Position numbers and translations under genes: made by a program. Under the pieces are notes generated by a model, which was not told where the DNA came from, made no database searches, and saw only the letters and a list, made by a program, of their open reading frames with translations. A stretch of 64,000 nucleotides of DNA from Pseudomonas extremaustralis (GTDB lineage: Bacteria > Pseudomonadota > Gammaproteobacteria > Pseudomonadales > Pseudomonadaceae), in assembly GCF_900102035.1 (NCBI RefSeq), contig NZ_LT629689.1, forward strand, positions 1,364,001 to 1,428,000, read 5' to 3'. Below, piece by piece: positions 1 through 8,757 of the stretch (position 1 is the first letter of the stretch; the number at the start of each line of letters is the position of its first letter).

Positions 1-1
1 C

Positions 2-109
2 GTGACGTCCGTGATCACGACCCGTTCGGTACGCGACCTGGAATTGAAAGTGGGCAGCGAAGTGATTGCCTTCGTGAAGTCCACCGAAGTGTCCATCGCC
101 AAGCTGTGA
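2..109 (+). CDS. TOBE (Mop-type) molybdate-binding domain protein, C-terminal part
   Basis: The window opens inside a gene whose last 35 codons read in frame 2 and end with TGA at 107-109. The visible peptide includes VTSVITTRSVRDLELKVGSE followed by VIAFVKSTEVSIAKL. The pattern of a short strand, a conserved LKVG..V.AFVK segment and a final EVSIAKL is that of TOBE/Mop domains, which bind molybdate or tungstate. Such domains occur as small molbindins and at the C-termini of ModE and ModC. Only the end is visible, so a stand-alone molbindin and a larger protein cannot be told apart. The next gene is on the other strand. Confidence 0.7.
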   Translation: MTSVITTRSVRDLELKVGSEVIAFVKSTEVSIAKL

Positions 110-121
110 ACCCGGCAGAAT

Positions 122-140
122 GTGGGAGCGCCGCTCCCAC
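122..140. repeat. Short perfect hairpin GTGGGAGCG/CGCTCCCAC
   Basis: Nine-base arms GTGGGAGCG and CGCTCCCAC flank a single C, 12 bases after the TOBE gene stop and before the convergent patB end. There is no T-run, so it is not a classical terminator on either strand. The GTGGGAGC core is the same start as the REP copy at 5970, so it may be a degenerate REP-type element that also acts as a transcript end. Confidence 0.5.
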
Positions 141-160
141 CGCCGCTTGCAGTCGCGCGT

Positions 161-1306
161 CTAGCGCTGACGCAGCGCCCGTTCCATGCGCTGCACACCT
201 TCTTCCAGCAACGCCCGTGGGCAGCCGAAGTTCAGGCGCACGAATTGCTGGCTGTCATCACCGAATTCGATCCCTGCGCTGAGCCCGACCTTGGCTTGCT
301 CCAGGAAGAACCGGTGTGGGTCATCCAGGCCCAGGGCGCTGCAATCCAGCCAGGCCAGGAACGTACCTTGGGGCGCATGCATGACGATGCCGGGCAAGCG
401 CGTGCGCACGGCGTCGAGCAGGTAGTCACGGTTGGCTTGCAGGTATTGCACCAATGCCTGCAGCCATTCGCCGCATTCAGCGTAGGCCGCACGGGTGGCT
501 TCCAGGCCCAGGGGGCTGACGCTGTCGACCATGCCGCAGCGCGCGTTATTGAAACGCTCGCGGATTTCGGCGTTCTGCACCACGGCAAAACAGGTTTTCA
601 AGCCGGCCACGTTGTAGGCCTTGCTCGCCGACATCAACGTGATGGTGCGCTGGGCAATCTCGGCGCTGAGGCTGGCGGTGGGGATGTGACGGCGGCCGTC
701 GAAGCACAGCTCGGCGTGGATTTCATCGGAGATGATCAGTGCGCCGTGCTCCAGGCAGGCATTGGCCACGGCCAGCAATTCTTCGCGGGGGAAGACCTTG
801 CCCAGGGGGTTGTGCGGGTTGCTCAACAGCAGCGCGCCGGCGCCGTTCAGCGCCTGGCGCAGGGCCGGCAGTGGCGTGATGTATTCAGCGCCGATCAGTT
901 CGAACGGCACTTCGATACGCGGCAGGTTCCAGTGGCCGGGCGCCAGGCGGATCGGGCGATAGTTGGGGGTTTGCAGCACCACCGGCTGGCCGGGTTGCAC
1001 GAAAGCGTGCAGCGCCATATTGAAGCCTGGTTCGACGCCGGGCAGAAACAGCAGCTCGTCAGGCTGCACGCGCCAGGCGTACTTGGCCCACAAATCGGCG
1101 ACGATGGCCTCGCGCACGTCCGGGCCGGCCACGCTGTAGCCGAGGATCTGCTGGTCGAGGCGCGCGTGCAGGGCCTGCAACACGGCGGGCGGCGCGGCGA
1201 TGTCCATGTCGGCGATCCACATCGGCAACACGTCGGGCGGGTAACGGTTCCATTTGGTGCTGCCGGTGCCGAGGCGGGGGTGGATCGTGTCGAAATCAAA
1301 GCTCAT
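161..1306 (-). CDS. patB: PatB/MalY-family pyridoxal-phosphate C-S lyase or aminotransferase
   Basis: A 381-residue fold-type I PLP enzyme. The Schiff-base lysine is K229 in SASKAYNVAGLK, N166 lies in the SNPHNPLGK loop, and D194 in IISDEIHAEL would contact the pyridine nitrogen. The N-terminal PMWIADMDIAAPPAV segment is typical of the MalY/PatB branch, which cleaves cystathionine or cysteine-S-conjugates to pyruvate, ammonia and a thiol in the cytoplasm. Length is normal for the family. The start at 1304-1306 is the first Met before the conserved FDFDTIHPR segment. It is transcribed alone, divergent from ggt. Substrate (cystathionine, cystine or an S-conjugate) cannot be read from the sequence. 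Confidence 0.85.
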   Translation of the reverse strand: MSFDFDTIHPRLGTGSTKWNRYPPDVLPMWIADMDIAAPPAVLQALHARLDQQILGYSVAGPDVREAIVADLWAKYAWRVQPDELLFLPGVEPGFNMALHAFVQPGQPVVLQTPNYRPIRLAPGHWNLPRIEVPFELIGAEYITPLPALRQALNGAGALLLSNPHNPLGKVFPREELLAVANACLEHGALIISDEIHAELCFDGRRHIPTASLSAEIAQRTITLMSASKAYNVAGLKTCFAVVQNAEIRERFNNARCGMVDSVSPLGLEATRAAYAECGEWLQALVQYLQANRDYLLDAVRTRLPGIVMHAPQGTFLAWLDCSALGLDDPHRFFLEQAKVGLSAGIEFGDDSQQFVRLNFGCPRALLEEGVQRMERALRQR

Positions 1307-1486
1307 GGGGGGGCTCGTGTCGGAGAGTCAGGCGAAGAATGGCGCCGATTTTAGCGCCATTGGCCGTCCAGGCCAGCGCTGAATCGTTCCGTGACCGACA
1401 AACTCTGTCATAAAAACGCCATTGCGCTGGGTCTTGGGTTCGCTACGGGCTATTTTGGTGCATCTCAATAACCCGAGTAACCATGG

Positions 1487-3211
1487 ATGAAATATCAACC
1501 CTTCAGCCGTACCTTGATTGCCACTGCCCTGGTGTTGACGGTCAGTGGTGTACACGCCGCGTCCCAGGCCCCGGTGGCCGGTGAAAACGGCATGGTGGTC
1601 ACGGCCCAGCATTTAGCCACCCACGTTGGCGTGGATGTGCTCAAGGCCGGCGGTAACGCAGTGGATGCGGCAGTGGCCGTGGGCTACGCTCTGGCGGTGG
1701 TCTACCCGGCCGCGGGCAACCTCGGCGGCGGCGGATTCATGACCGTGCAACTGGCGGACGGGCGCAAGACCTTCCTCGACTTCCGCGAAAAAGCGCCCTT
1801 GGCGGCGACGGCCGACATGTATCTGGACAAGGCCGGCAACGTGGTCGAAGGCCTGAGCGCCAAGGGCCATCTGGCGGTTGGTGTGCCGGGTACGGTATCA
1901 GGCATGGAACTGGCCCTGAACAAATATGGCTCCCTCAAGCGCGCCCAGGTAATGGCGCCAGCGATCAAGCTGGCGGAAAACGGCTTCGCGCTGGAGCAGG
2001 GCGATATCGACCTGCTGCACACCGCCACCGGCGAGTTCGAGAAAGACAAGGACATGCGCGCAATCTTCCTGCACAACGGCCAACCGCTGCAGGTGGGCCA
2101 GAAGCTGGTGCAGAAAGACCTGGCCAAGACCCTGAAGGAAATCTCCGCCAAGGGCAGCGACGGTTTCTACAAAGGCTGGGTGGCCAAGGCGCTGGTGGAT
2201 TCCAGCCAGGCCGGCAAAGGCATCATCACCCAGGCTGACCTCGACAAATACAAGACCCGTGAACTGGCGCCCATCGAGTGCGACTACCGTGGCTACCACG
2301 TGGTCTCGGCACCGCCGCCGAGCTCCGGTGGCGTGGTGATCTGCGAGATCATGAACATCCTCGAAGGCTATCCGATGGCCGACCTGGGCTACCACTCGGC
2401 CCAGGGCCTGCACTACCAGATCGAAGCCATGCGCCACGCTTATGTGGACCGCAACAGTTATTTGGGCGACCCGGACTTCGTCAAGAACCCGATCGAACAC
2501 CTGCTGGACAAAAACTACGCCACGAAGCTGCGTGACGCCATCGAGCCGAACAAGGCTGGCGACTCCCAGGCAATCAAGCCGGGCGTGTCGCCCCACGAAG
2601 GCAACAACACTACCCACTATTCCATCGTCGACAAGTGGGGCAACGCGGTGTCGGTGACCTACACCCTCAACGACTGGTTCGGTGCTGGCGTAATGGCGAG
2701 CAAGACCGGGGTAATCCTCAATGACGAAATGGACGACTTCACCGTCAAGGTCGGCGTACCGAACATGTACGGGCTGGTCCAGGGTGAAGCCAACGCCATC
2801 GCACCGGGCAAGGCGCCGCTGTCATCGATGAGCCCGACCATCGTCACCAAGGATGGCAAGGCGGTGATGGTGGTGGGTACGCCGGGTGGCAGTCGCATTA
2901 TTACCGCGACGTTGCTGACCATCCTCAATGTCATCGACTACAAAATGAACATCCAGGAGGCCGTGGACGCGCCGCGTTTCCACCAGCAGTGGATGCCGGA
3001 CACCACCAACCTGGAGACCTTCGCGGTCAGCCCGGATACCCAGAAGATCCTCGAAAGCTGGGGCCACAAGTTTGCCGGGCCACAGGACGCCAATCACTTG
3101 GCGGCGATCCTGGTGGGCGCGCCGTCGTTGGGGGGTGAGCCGGTCGGTAACAACCGTTTCTACGGGGCCAACGACCCGCGCCGCAATACCGGCCTGTCCC
3201 TGGGCTACTGA
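1487..3211 (+). CDS. ggt: Gamma-glutamyltransferase (periplasmic, self-cleaving)
   Basis: A 574-residue Ntn hydrolase that transfers or hydrolyses the gamma-glutamyl group of glutathione and related peptides in the periplasm. Residues 1-25 form a Sec signal peptide ending VSGVHAA. The large subunit carries the GGNAVDAAVAVGYAL and NLGGGGFM segments. The autocleavage site and catalytic nucleophile is T375, the first Thr of TTHYSIVDKWGNAVSVTYTLN minus its last residue, so the small subunit starts there. The substrate-binding PLSSMSPTIV and GTPGGSRI motifs follow. Length matches the E. coli enzyme. The 3' end overlaps the convergent monooxygenase gene by 7 bp. A strong Shine-Dalgarno is not obvious before the ATG. 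Confidence 0.95.
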   Translation: MKYQPFSRTLIATALVLTVSGVHAASQAPVAGENGMVVTAQHLATHVGVDVLKAGGNAVDAAVAVGYALAVVYPAAGNLGGGGFMTVQLADGRKTFLDFREKAPLAATADMYLDKAGNVVEGLSAKGHLAVGVPGTVSGMELALNKYGSLKRAQVMAPAIKLAENGFALEQGDIDLLHTATGEFEKDKDMRAIFLHNGQPLQVGQKLVQKDLAKTLKEISAKGSDGFYKGWVAKALVDSSQAGKGIITQADLDKYKTRELAPIECDYRGYHVVSAPPPSSGGVVICEIMNILEGYPMADLGYHSAQGLHYQIEAMRHAYVDRNSYLGDPDFVKNPIEHLLDKNYATKLRDAIEPNKAGDSQAIKPGVSPHEGNNTTHYSIVDKWGNAVSVTYTLNDWFGAGVMASKTGVILNDEMDDFTVKVGVPNMYGLVQGEANAIAPGKAPLSSMSPTIVTKDGKAVMVVGTPGGSRIITATLLTILNVIDYKMNIQEAVDAPRFHQQWMPDTTNLETFAVSPDTQKILESWGHKFAGPQDANHLAAILVGAPSLGGEPVGNNRFYGANDPRRNTGLSLGY

Positions 3212-4326
3212 GGCGCGAGGTGCTGATGCAGGTGGGCCAGGGACAGCGCCAGGCTGTCATGGGATAACTGGATGGCGGCGCCCTCGGCGCTGCCCTGGGC
3301 CGCCGGCAACACACGCTCGAACATATGGGTTTCATATGCCTGCACGGCTGCGGAGCCGTCAGGTGTCTGCAGCAGGTGCTGCGCCAGTTCGACAGCATCC
3401 AGCATCGCCGCATTCACCCCTTCGCCGCCAAACGGCGACATCAGATGCGCCGCGTCGCCAATCAACGTCAACCCGGGCCGGTGGGACCAGCGATGGCCCA
3501 CTGGCAAGGCGTGGATGGGCCTGGCCACAACCTGTGGATTGGCCGCCTCAAACAGCGCCAGGATGTCCGGGTGCCAGCCTTTGAATTGGGCTTTCAACGA
3601 TGACAGTTCGCGCGGAATGGCGGCCCAGTCTATCGGCACTCGGAAGATGGCATAGCCACGCAGATGGGCGTTGGCGTTGCGTTGCACGATGATCGCCCGG
3701 GCATCCCCTGCCACTTCCAGTTTGCCGCGGCCGACCAGGCGTGCGATTCGTGGGTGTCGACGGTCGACATCCTCGATGCTGAATTCGATAAAGGTCAGCC
3801 CGCTGTATTGCGGCTGGTACGGCGAGAGCAGCGGACGCACCTTTGACCAGGCGCCATCTGCACCGACCACCAGATCGAACGGGCCGTGTGTGCGGGCGTC
3901 CTGATGCAGCGTCCAGCGCGCGCCATCGGCGGGGCGGATGGCGTGGATGCCGACGCCCCAGTTCACACACCCTTCAGGCAGAGCGTCCAGCAGAATCTGG
4001 CGCAACGCCGTGCGGTCGACTTCCGGTCGATCAGCGGCTGCGGGGTTGGGGTCTTCAAACAGCAGGTGCCCGTGTTGGTCCATCAGCCGCGAGCCTTGGT
4101 CCTCGTAGCGCGCGATACGTTGGAAGGCGTGCTCCAGGCCGGCGTGTTGCAGGGCCAGTTGGCCGGATTCGGCGTGCAGATCGAGGGTACCGCCCTGGGG
4201 GCGCTCCAGTGGCCCGCGTTCGCGCTCGAACACGCGGACGGTGACGCCATGGCAAGCAAGGATTCGCGCCAGGGTCAATCCGCCGGGGCCGGCGCCGACT
4301 ATGGCGATACGCAGTTGAGTGGGCAT
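3205..4326 (-). CDS. TetX-like FAD-dependent monooxygenase
   Basis: A 373-residue class A flavoprotein hydroxylase. The N-terminal GAGPGGLTLARIL is the dinucleotide-binding GxGxxG, and GDAAHLMSPFGGEGVNAAMLD is close to the FAD/ribityl GD motif. The segments QGGTLDLHAESGQLALQHAG and PEVDRTALRQILLDALPEG follow the TetX tetracycline-inactivating branch rather than PHBH. I start at 4326, not further upstream, because AAGGAC lies 8 bases before this ATG and an earlier start would cross the operator. It is divergent from a MarR gene, a usual layout for an inducible detoxifying enzyme. The substrate is unknown; tetracycline inactivation is only a possibility. Confidence 0.8.
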   Translation of the reverse strand: MPTQLRIAIVGAGPGGLTLARILACHGVTVRVFERERGPLERPQGGTLDLHAESGQLALQHAGLEHAFQRIARYEDQGSRLMDQHGHLLFEDPNPAAADRPEVDRTALRQILLDALPEGCVNWGVGIHAIRPADGARWTLHQDARTHGPFDLVVGADGAWSKVRPLLSPYQPQYSGLTFIEFSIEDVDRRHPRIARLVGRGKLEVAGDARAIIVQRNANAHLRGYAIFRVPIDWAAIPRELSSLKAQFKGWHPDILALFEAANPQVVARPIHALPVGHRWSHRPGLTLIGDAAHLMSPFGGEGVNAAMLDAVELAQHLLQTPDGSAAVQAYETHMFERVLPAAQGSAEGAAIQLSHDSLALSLAHLHQHLAPQ

Positions 4327-4346
4327 GGAAATTGTCCTTGGCAATG

Positions 4347-4364
4347 TGTATAGGAGCCTATACA
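4347..4364. promoter_or_regulatory. MarR-type operator, site 1
   Basis: TGTATAGGAGCCTATACA: two perfect 8-base arms (TGTATAGG and CCTATACA) around AG, in the 75-bp gap between the monooxygenase and marR start codons. MarR dimers bind palindromes of about this size in their own divergent promoter, so this is a likely operator for both genes. Confidence 0.75.
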
Positions 4365-4371
4365 TTTGATG

Positions 4372-4385
4372 CATAGGCTCCTATG
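4372..4385. promoter_or_regulatory. MarR-type operator, site 2
   Basis: CATAGGCTCCTATG: 6-base arms around CT. Its core ATAGGCTCCTAT is the exact reverse complement of the core of the site at 4347-4364, and the two centres are 23 bp apart, close to two helical turns. It lies just upstream of the marR ribosome-binding site. Confidence 0.7.
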
Positions 4386-4401
4386 GAAAGTCAACGACAC
4401 G

Positions 4402-4842
4402 ATGAATGTTCAGACCCTTGCCCCAAACCCCATGCAACAGATCGGCCTTGCCCACCGTGGTTTTATTCGACTTTATGAGGGGCGCCTGCGAGCCCTCGGA
4501 TTTGCGGTGGCGCAGATCCCGGTGCTGGCGGCGCTCAAGCACAGCGAAGGATTGCCGCAGGCCGAGTTGGTACGCATCGCCCGCGTCGAGCAGTCGAGCA
4601 TGGCGCAATTGCTCGGACGCATGGAGCGCGACGGCATGATTCAGCGCGTGGTCGACCCAGCTGATAAACGCAGCCGACTGATCACCCTGACCGAGTCGGC
4701 GCGCGCACGCATGCCGGCGGCTAGGGCGATCATGGAGCAGGGCACCGCGCAGGCATTGGATGGCTTCAGTGCTGAGGATGAGGCGACATTGCTGGCGTTG
4801 TTGTTACGGGTGAATGCCAACCTGGAGCGTGCCGGCGAGTAG
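4402..4842 (+). CDS. MarR-family transcriptional regulator
   Basis: A 146-residue winged-helix regulator. The recognition region ELVRIARVEQSSMAQLLGRM is followed by the wing DPADKRSRLITLT, the DxRSK-type signature of MarR proteins, and a helical dimerisation tail. I choose MNVQ at 4402 because GGAAAG at 4385-4390 is a usable Shine-Dalgarno; an earlier ATG at 4366 would lie between the two operators. It probably represses itself and the divergent TetX-like monooxygenase and is released by a small ligand, possibly the enzyme's substrate. Its 3' end overlaps the convergent kinase gene by 39 bp. Confidence 0.88.
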   Translation: MNVQTLAPNPMQQIGLAHRGFIRLYEGRLRALGFAVAQIPVLAALKHSEGLPQAELVRIARVEQSSMAQLLGRMERDGMIQRVVDPADKRSRLITLTESARARMPAARAIMEQGTAQALDGFSAEDEATLLALLLRVNANLERAGE

Positions 4843-5352
4843 TTGCTCGACGGCGGCAAACGCGATGGCGCGGCGCGCGGCCCAGTCGCCGCGAATCAGC
4901 AGGACGGGCTGTCGATGGTGATTTATCCACGTCAGGCTGTCCTGGAAAAACGCCTGTCGGTCGGCCAATTCCGGCTGGCAGCGCTGGCCGTCTGCCGTCC
5001 ATTCCACGTCCTCGGGGGACAGCAGCAGGTGCAGGTCGTAGTGGCGGGCCAGCAGTTCGTCGTCGAGCCAGGATGGGTAGTCGCCGAACAGGGTCTGGCT
5101 CCATAGCCTGTTGGTCAGCAGGTGCGTGTCGAGGATCAGCAGCCCAGGGCGCTCGGCGCGGGCGGCGTCTTCCCAGGCCAGTTGTCCACGGGCGATGGCC
5201 GGGATATCCGCCAACGTGGTGTCACGTTGATGGTGGTCGATGAAATGCCGCACATATTCGCCCACCATCAGCCCGCCAAAGTGCGCTTGCAACTGCGCGG
5301 CCAACCAGCTTTTGCCGCTGGATTCGGGCCCGGCCAGCACCACCACCTTCAT
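4804..5352 (-). CDS. NadR-like nicotinamide riboside kinase (AAA ATPase)
   Basis: A 182-residue P-loop protein equivalent to the C-terminal kinase domain of NadR. It begins MKVVVLAGPESSGKSWLA with the Walker A GPESSGKS, and LLILDTHLL is a Walker B-like strand. The regulatory HTH and the adenylyltransferase domain of full NadR are absent. It should phosphorylate nicotinamide riboside to NMN, trapping it in the cytoplasm. The start at 5352 overlaps the pnuC stop by 4 bp (ATGA), so the two are translationally coupled. That pairing with pnuC supports the substrate call more than the motifs alone. The 3' end runs 39 bp antisense into marR. Confidence 0.85.
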   Translation of the reverse strand: MKVVVLAGPESSGKSWLAAQLQAHFGGLMVGEYVRHFIDHHQRDTTLADIPAIARGQLAWEDAARAERPGLLILDTHLLTNRLWSQTLFGDYPSWLDDELLARHYDLHLLLSPEDVEWTADGQRCQPELADRQAFFQDSLTWINHHRQPVLLIRGDWAARRAIAFAAVEQLLAGTLQVGIHP

Positions 5353-5912
5353 GGGCGCAACGCCAGGTCGGCGCGCCATTCACGCCAGCCTTGCACGGCG
5401 ATCACGGTGAACAACCCATAGAGCGCGGCGGTGAGGTAGAGGCCTTTGTAGAGGAACAGCCCGACGAAGATCACATCCACGGCAATCCACAGCGGCCAGC
5501 ATTGCACGCGTTTCTGCGCCATCCACATCTGCGCCACCAGGCTGAAGCCAGTGAGGGTAGCGTCGAGCCAGGGTTGGGCCGCGTCGGTCCAGTGGGCCAT
5601 GGCGGCGCCGAGCAGCAGGCTGCCGACCGTGCCGACCATCAGGCTGGCAATGATGGCCGGCCCTCCCAGGCTCGTGACCTGGCGTCCTTGCTGGATTTCA
5701 CCGCTGCGGGTCCACTGCCACCAGCCATAGACTTGCAACGCGGCGTAGACCACCTGCAGCAACATGTCGGAATAGAGTTTCACGTCGTAGAACACCCAGG
5801 TGTAGAGCAGCACCATCGCCAGGCCGATGGGCCAGCACCACGGGTTCTGCTTGACCGTCAGCCACACGGAGACTACCCCCAAGGCGGCGGCGAACAGTTC
5901 AAGCTCGGACAT
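5349..5912 (-). CDS. pnuC: PnuC-type nicotinamide riboside transporter
   Basis: A 187-residue inner-membrane protein with about seven hydrophobic segments. The motifs VKQNPWCWPIGLAMVLLYTW (residues ~20-40) and QVYGWWQW match the PnuC family, which moves nicotinamide riboside down its gradient. I start at MSELELF (5912) because AAGGAA lies upstream; the longer reading adds an unconserved proline-rich stretch. It is the first gene of a two-gene salvage operon with the riboside kinase. No riboswitch-like fold or HTH regulator is seen nearby; a REP pair separates it from the upstream chemoreceptor gene. Confidence 0.9.
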   Translation of the reverse strand: MSELELFAAALGVVSVWLTVKQNPWCWPIGLAMVLLYTWVFYDVKLYSDMLLQVVYAALQVYGWWQWTRSGEIQQGRQVTSLGGPAIIASLMVGTVGSLLLGAAMAHWTDAAQPWLDATLTGFSLVAQMWMAQKRVQCWPLWIAVDVIFVGLFLYKGLYLTAALYGLFTVIAVQGWREWRADLALRP

Positions 5913-5969
5913 GGTGGTTCCTTGGGGGGGCGTCGAAGAGGGCGGCGATTGTAACCAGAGGTGGGCCAA

Positions 5970-6058
5970 TGTGGGAGGGGGCTTGCTCCCGATAGCGGAG
6001 TGTCAGCCGACATATGTCTGACTGATGTACCGTCATCGGGAGCAAGCCCCCTCTCACA
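5970..6058. repeat. REP-type inverted pair
   Basis: TGTGGGAGGGGGCTTGCTCC (continuing CGAT) at 5970-5993 is mirrored by ATCGGGAGCAAGCCCCCTCT (continuing CACA) at 6035-6058, with one mismatch, separated by 41 bp. The GGGGGCTTGCTCCC core is the typical intergenic REP core of the P. fluorescens group. It lies between the 3' end of the chemoreceptor gene and the start of pnuC, on the same strand, so a role in transcript ends or processing is possible. Confidence 0.88.
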
Positions 6059-6070
6059 TAGGGCGTTTGA

Positions 6071-7705
6071 CTAAACCTTGAACTGGCGCAACAACCCCTC
6101 AAGCTGCTCACTCAACCCGCGCAACTGCGCACTGGCCACGCTCGACTGCTCGGCCGCCAGCGCGGTGCTGTGGGACAAACCGGCCGCCTGGGTGACGTTC
6201 TGGTTGATGTCTTCCACCACATGGGCCTGTTGCAAGGTCGCGCTGGCAATCGAGGCGTTCAGGCCGTTGAGGTTGTGCAGGGCCTGGCCGATGGCGGTGA
6301 GGCTGGCCCCGGCCTGGCCGGCTTGTTCGATGGTCAGTTGCGAGGCGCTATGGCTGTCGCTGATGACCTTGACCGCCGCTTCGGAGTGACCTTGCAGGCG
6401 CTCGATCATCACTTGGATCTCGGCAGTGGATTTTTGCGTGCGCTGGGCCAGCAGGCGTACCTCGTCGGCTACCACGGCAAAGCCGCGGCCTTGTTCGCCG
6501 GCGCGTGCCGCTTCGATGGCCGCATTGAGTGCCAGCAGGTTGGTCTGGTCGGCGATGGAGCGGATCACCTCCAGCACGCCACCGATCTGGGTGCTTTCGC
6601 TGGACAGGGTGCGGATCACTTCCACAGCCTGGTTGATGGTGTTGGAGAGCTGATCGATCTGTTGCAGGCTGCCGTCGATGTTGACCTGGCCTTGCTGCGC
6701 CTGGGCCTGGGCGTCGCGCATTTCACTGGCGGCGTGTTCGGCGTTTTTCGCCACATCCTGCACGCCGTAGGTGACTTCATTGATGGCGGTGGCCACCAAT
6801 TCCATCTGCTGGGACTGTTGCTGGCTGCGGTCATGGGCCTGGGAGGCGTTAGTGCCCAGTTCCTCGGACGACTTGCCCAATGCCGTGGCGCACACCTGCA
6901 ATTGGCTGACCACCTGGCGCAGCTTGGCGGTAAAGCTATTGAAGTGTCGCGACAGTTGGGTGACTTCGTCCTGACCGTGGGTGTCGAGGCTGCGGGTCAG
7001 GTCGCTTTCGCCGCTGGCGATATTGGCCATGGCATTCACGGCGGCCTGCAGCGGGCGCACGATGCTGCGCACAATCAGCGAGACCAGCAGGGTCATGATG
7101 ACAGCGATGACCAGGCCGATGCCCGAGGCTTTCCACACCTGCACGTTGAACTCGGCTTGCACGTCGTCCACATACACGCCGGAACCGATGATCCAGCCCC
7201 ACGGTTCGAACAGCTGGATATACGAGGTTTTTTCCACCGGCGCATCGGCGCCCGGCTTCGGCCAGCGGTAATTGACGATGCCGGACCCCTTGGTTTTGGC
7301 CACGCTCGCGAACTCGTTGAAGATGGCAACGCCGTCCGGGTCGCGGATCGACGACAGGTTTTGACCTTCGAGCTTGGGGTTGATCGGATGCATGATCATC
7401 ACGGGCGTGAAGTCGTTGATCCAGAAATAGTCGTCGTGGTCATAACGCATCACGCGCACCGCACTCAGGGCTTGTTTCTGCGCCGCTTCGCGGGTCATGA
7501 CGCCGGAGGTTTCGAGGCTGTGATAAAACGTCAGGATTCCGCTGGCGGTCTGCACCACGTGCTGGGTCTGCAGGCGCTTGGCCTGGTACAGATCGCCATG
7601 AATCTGCTTGAGCATCAGTAAACCCAAGGCCAGCAGCATTAACACGGCGACTAGCAGGATCAGCCACAGACGCCGGCTGATCGACATATTGCGCAAACTG
7701 TTCAT
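6071..7705 (-). CDS. Methyl-accepting chemotaxis protein with single Cache domain
   Basis: A 544-residue chemoreceptor. A membrane segment at ~10-30 is followed by a periplasmic sCache domain (to ~185) with [20 protein letters not shown] and the [16 protein letters not shown] end motif, a second membrane segment at ~190-212, a HAMP linker, and a cytoplasmic signalling domain. The hairpin tip is close to [20 protein letters not shown] and [18 protein letters not shown], which contacts CheW/CheA. Many pseudomonad sCache receptors sense C2-C4 organic acids, but no ligand can be assigned here. There is no C-terminal CheR-tether pentapeptide. It is a single gene. Confidence 0.93.
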   Translation of the reverse strand: MNSLRNMSISRRLWLILLVAVLMLLALGLLMLKQIHGDLYQAKRLQTQHVVQTASGILTFYHSLETSGVMTREAAQKQALSAVRVMRYDHDDYFWINDFTPVMIMHPINPKLEGQNLSSIRDPDGVAIFNEFASVAKTKGSGIVNYRWPKPGADAPVEKTSYIQLFEPWGWIIGSGVYVDDVQAEFNVQVWKASGIGLVIAVIMTLLVSLIVRSIVRPLQAAVNAMANIASGESDLTRSLDTHGQDEVTQLSRHFNSFTAKLRQVVSQLQVCATALGKSSEELGTNASQAHDRSQQQSQQMELVATAINEVTYGVQDVAKNAEHAASEMRDAQAQAQQGQVNIDGSLQQIDQLSNTINQAVEVIRTLSSESTQIGGVLEVIRSIADQTNLLALNAAIEAARAGEQGRGFAVVADEVRLLAQRTQKSTAEIQVMIERLQGHSEAAVKVISDSHSASQLTIEQAGQAGASLTAIGQALHNLNGLNASIASATLQQAHVVEDINQNVTQAAGLSHSTALAAEQSSVASAQLRGLSEQLEGLLRQFKV

Positions 7706-7926
7706 CGTCCTGTCACTCCGTGCTTTTTATAATTGCAGGCGTCGCATCGACTTTTACGCCTTGTCTGATAGGCTTTCGGCCTGAAATCGGAAAACCTGAG
7801 TACCGTCTGATTTTTCACGCAATTTTTGCAGGCCGGCGTTGATCATCAACACCGATGCCTTGCCGTCAGTGAACCACTAAAAAAGATCAATAAGGCATGC
7901 CGCCGAGCATGACCTTTGGGGGAAGT

Positions 7927-8757
7927 ATGGATTTGTGGACCGCCTTTCAGGCGTTGATTTTGGGTGTGGTCGAGGGACTCACGGAGTTCCTGCCGATCTC
8001 TAGCACCGGGCACCAGATTATCGTCGCCGACCTGCTCGACTTTGGCGGTGAACGCGCCATGGCGTTCAATATCATCATTCAGCTCGGTGCCATCCTGGCG
8101 GTGGTCTGGGAGTTTCGGCGCAAGATCCTCGATGTGGTCACCGGCCTGCCGACCCAGCGCAATGCCCAGCGCTTCACGCTCAATCTGCTGATCGCCTTTC
8201 TGCCCGCCGTGGTGCTGGGGGTGATCTTCGCCGACCTGATCCATCATTACCTGTTCAACCCGATCACCGTGGCCACGGCCCTGGTGGTGGGCGGCGTCAT
8301 CATGTTGTGGGCCGAGCGCCGCCAACACGAAGTGCACGCCGAGAGCGTCGATGAGATCACCTGGAAGGACGCGCTCAAGGTCGGCTTTGCCCAGTGCCTG
8401 GCGATGATTCCGGGGACCTCGCGCTCGGGCTCGACCATTATCGGCGGCCTGTTGTTCGGCCTGTCGCGCAAGACCGCCACCGAGTTCTCGTTCTTCCTGG
8501 CCATGCCGACCATGGTCGGTGCGGCGGTGTACTCGGGCTACAAGTACCGCGATCTGTTCCAACCGGCGGACTTGCCGGTGTTCGCCATCGGCTTTGTCAC
8601 CTCGTTCATCTTCGCGATGATCGCGGTCAAGGGCCTGCTCAAGTTCATCGCCAGCCACAGCTACGCAGCGTTTGCCTGGTACCGCATTGCGTTCGGCCTG
8701 CTGATCCTGGCGACCTGGCAATTCGGCTGGATCGACTGGGCAGCGGCCAAGGCATGA
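7927..8757 (+). CDS. uppP: Undecaprenyl-diphosphatase
   Basis: A 276-residue polytopic membrane enzyme that dephosphorylates undecaprenyl diphosphate to recycle the lipid carrier for peptidoglycan and O-antigen. Both signature loops are present: [14 protein letters not shown] near residue 20 and [13 protein letters not shown] in the second half. About eight hydrophobic segments and the length fit the BacA/UppP family. I start at MDLWTAF (7927) because GGGGGAAG lies just before it; the longer reading would place this Shine-Dalgarno inside the gene. The stop overlaps the start of the next gene by 4 bp (ATGA). The 221 bp upstream show no clear regulatory motif. Confidence 0.95.
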   Translation: MDLWTAFQALILGVVEGLTEFLPISSTGHQIIVADLLDFGGERAMAFNIIIQLGAILAVVWEFRRKILDVVTGLPTQRNAQRFTLNLLIAFLPAVVLGVIFADLIHHYLFNPITVATALVVGGVIMLWAERRQHEVHAESVDEITWKDALKVGFAQCLAMIPGTSRSGSTIIGGLLFGLSRKTATEFSFFLAMPTMVGAAVYSGYKYRDLFQPADLPVFAIGFVTSFIFAMIAVKGLLKFIASHSYAAFAWYRIAFGLLILATWQFGWIDWAAAKA

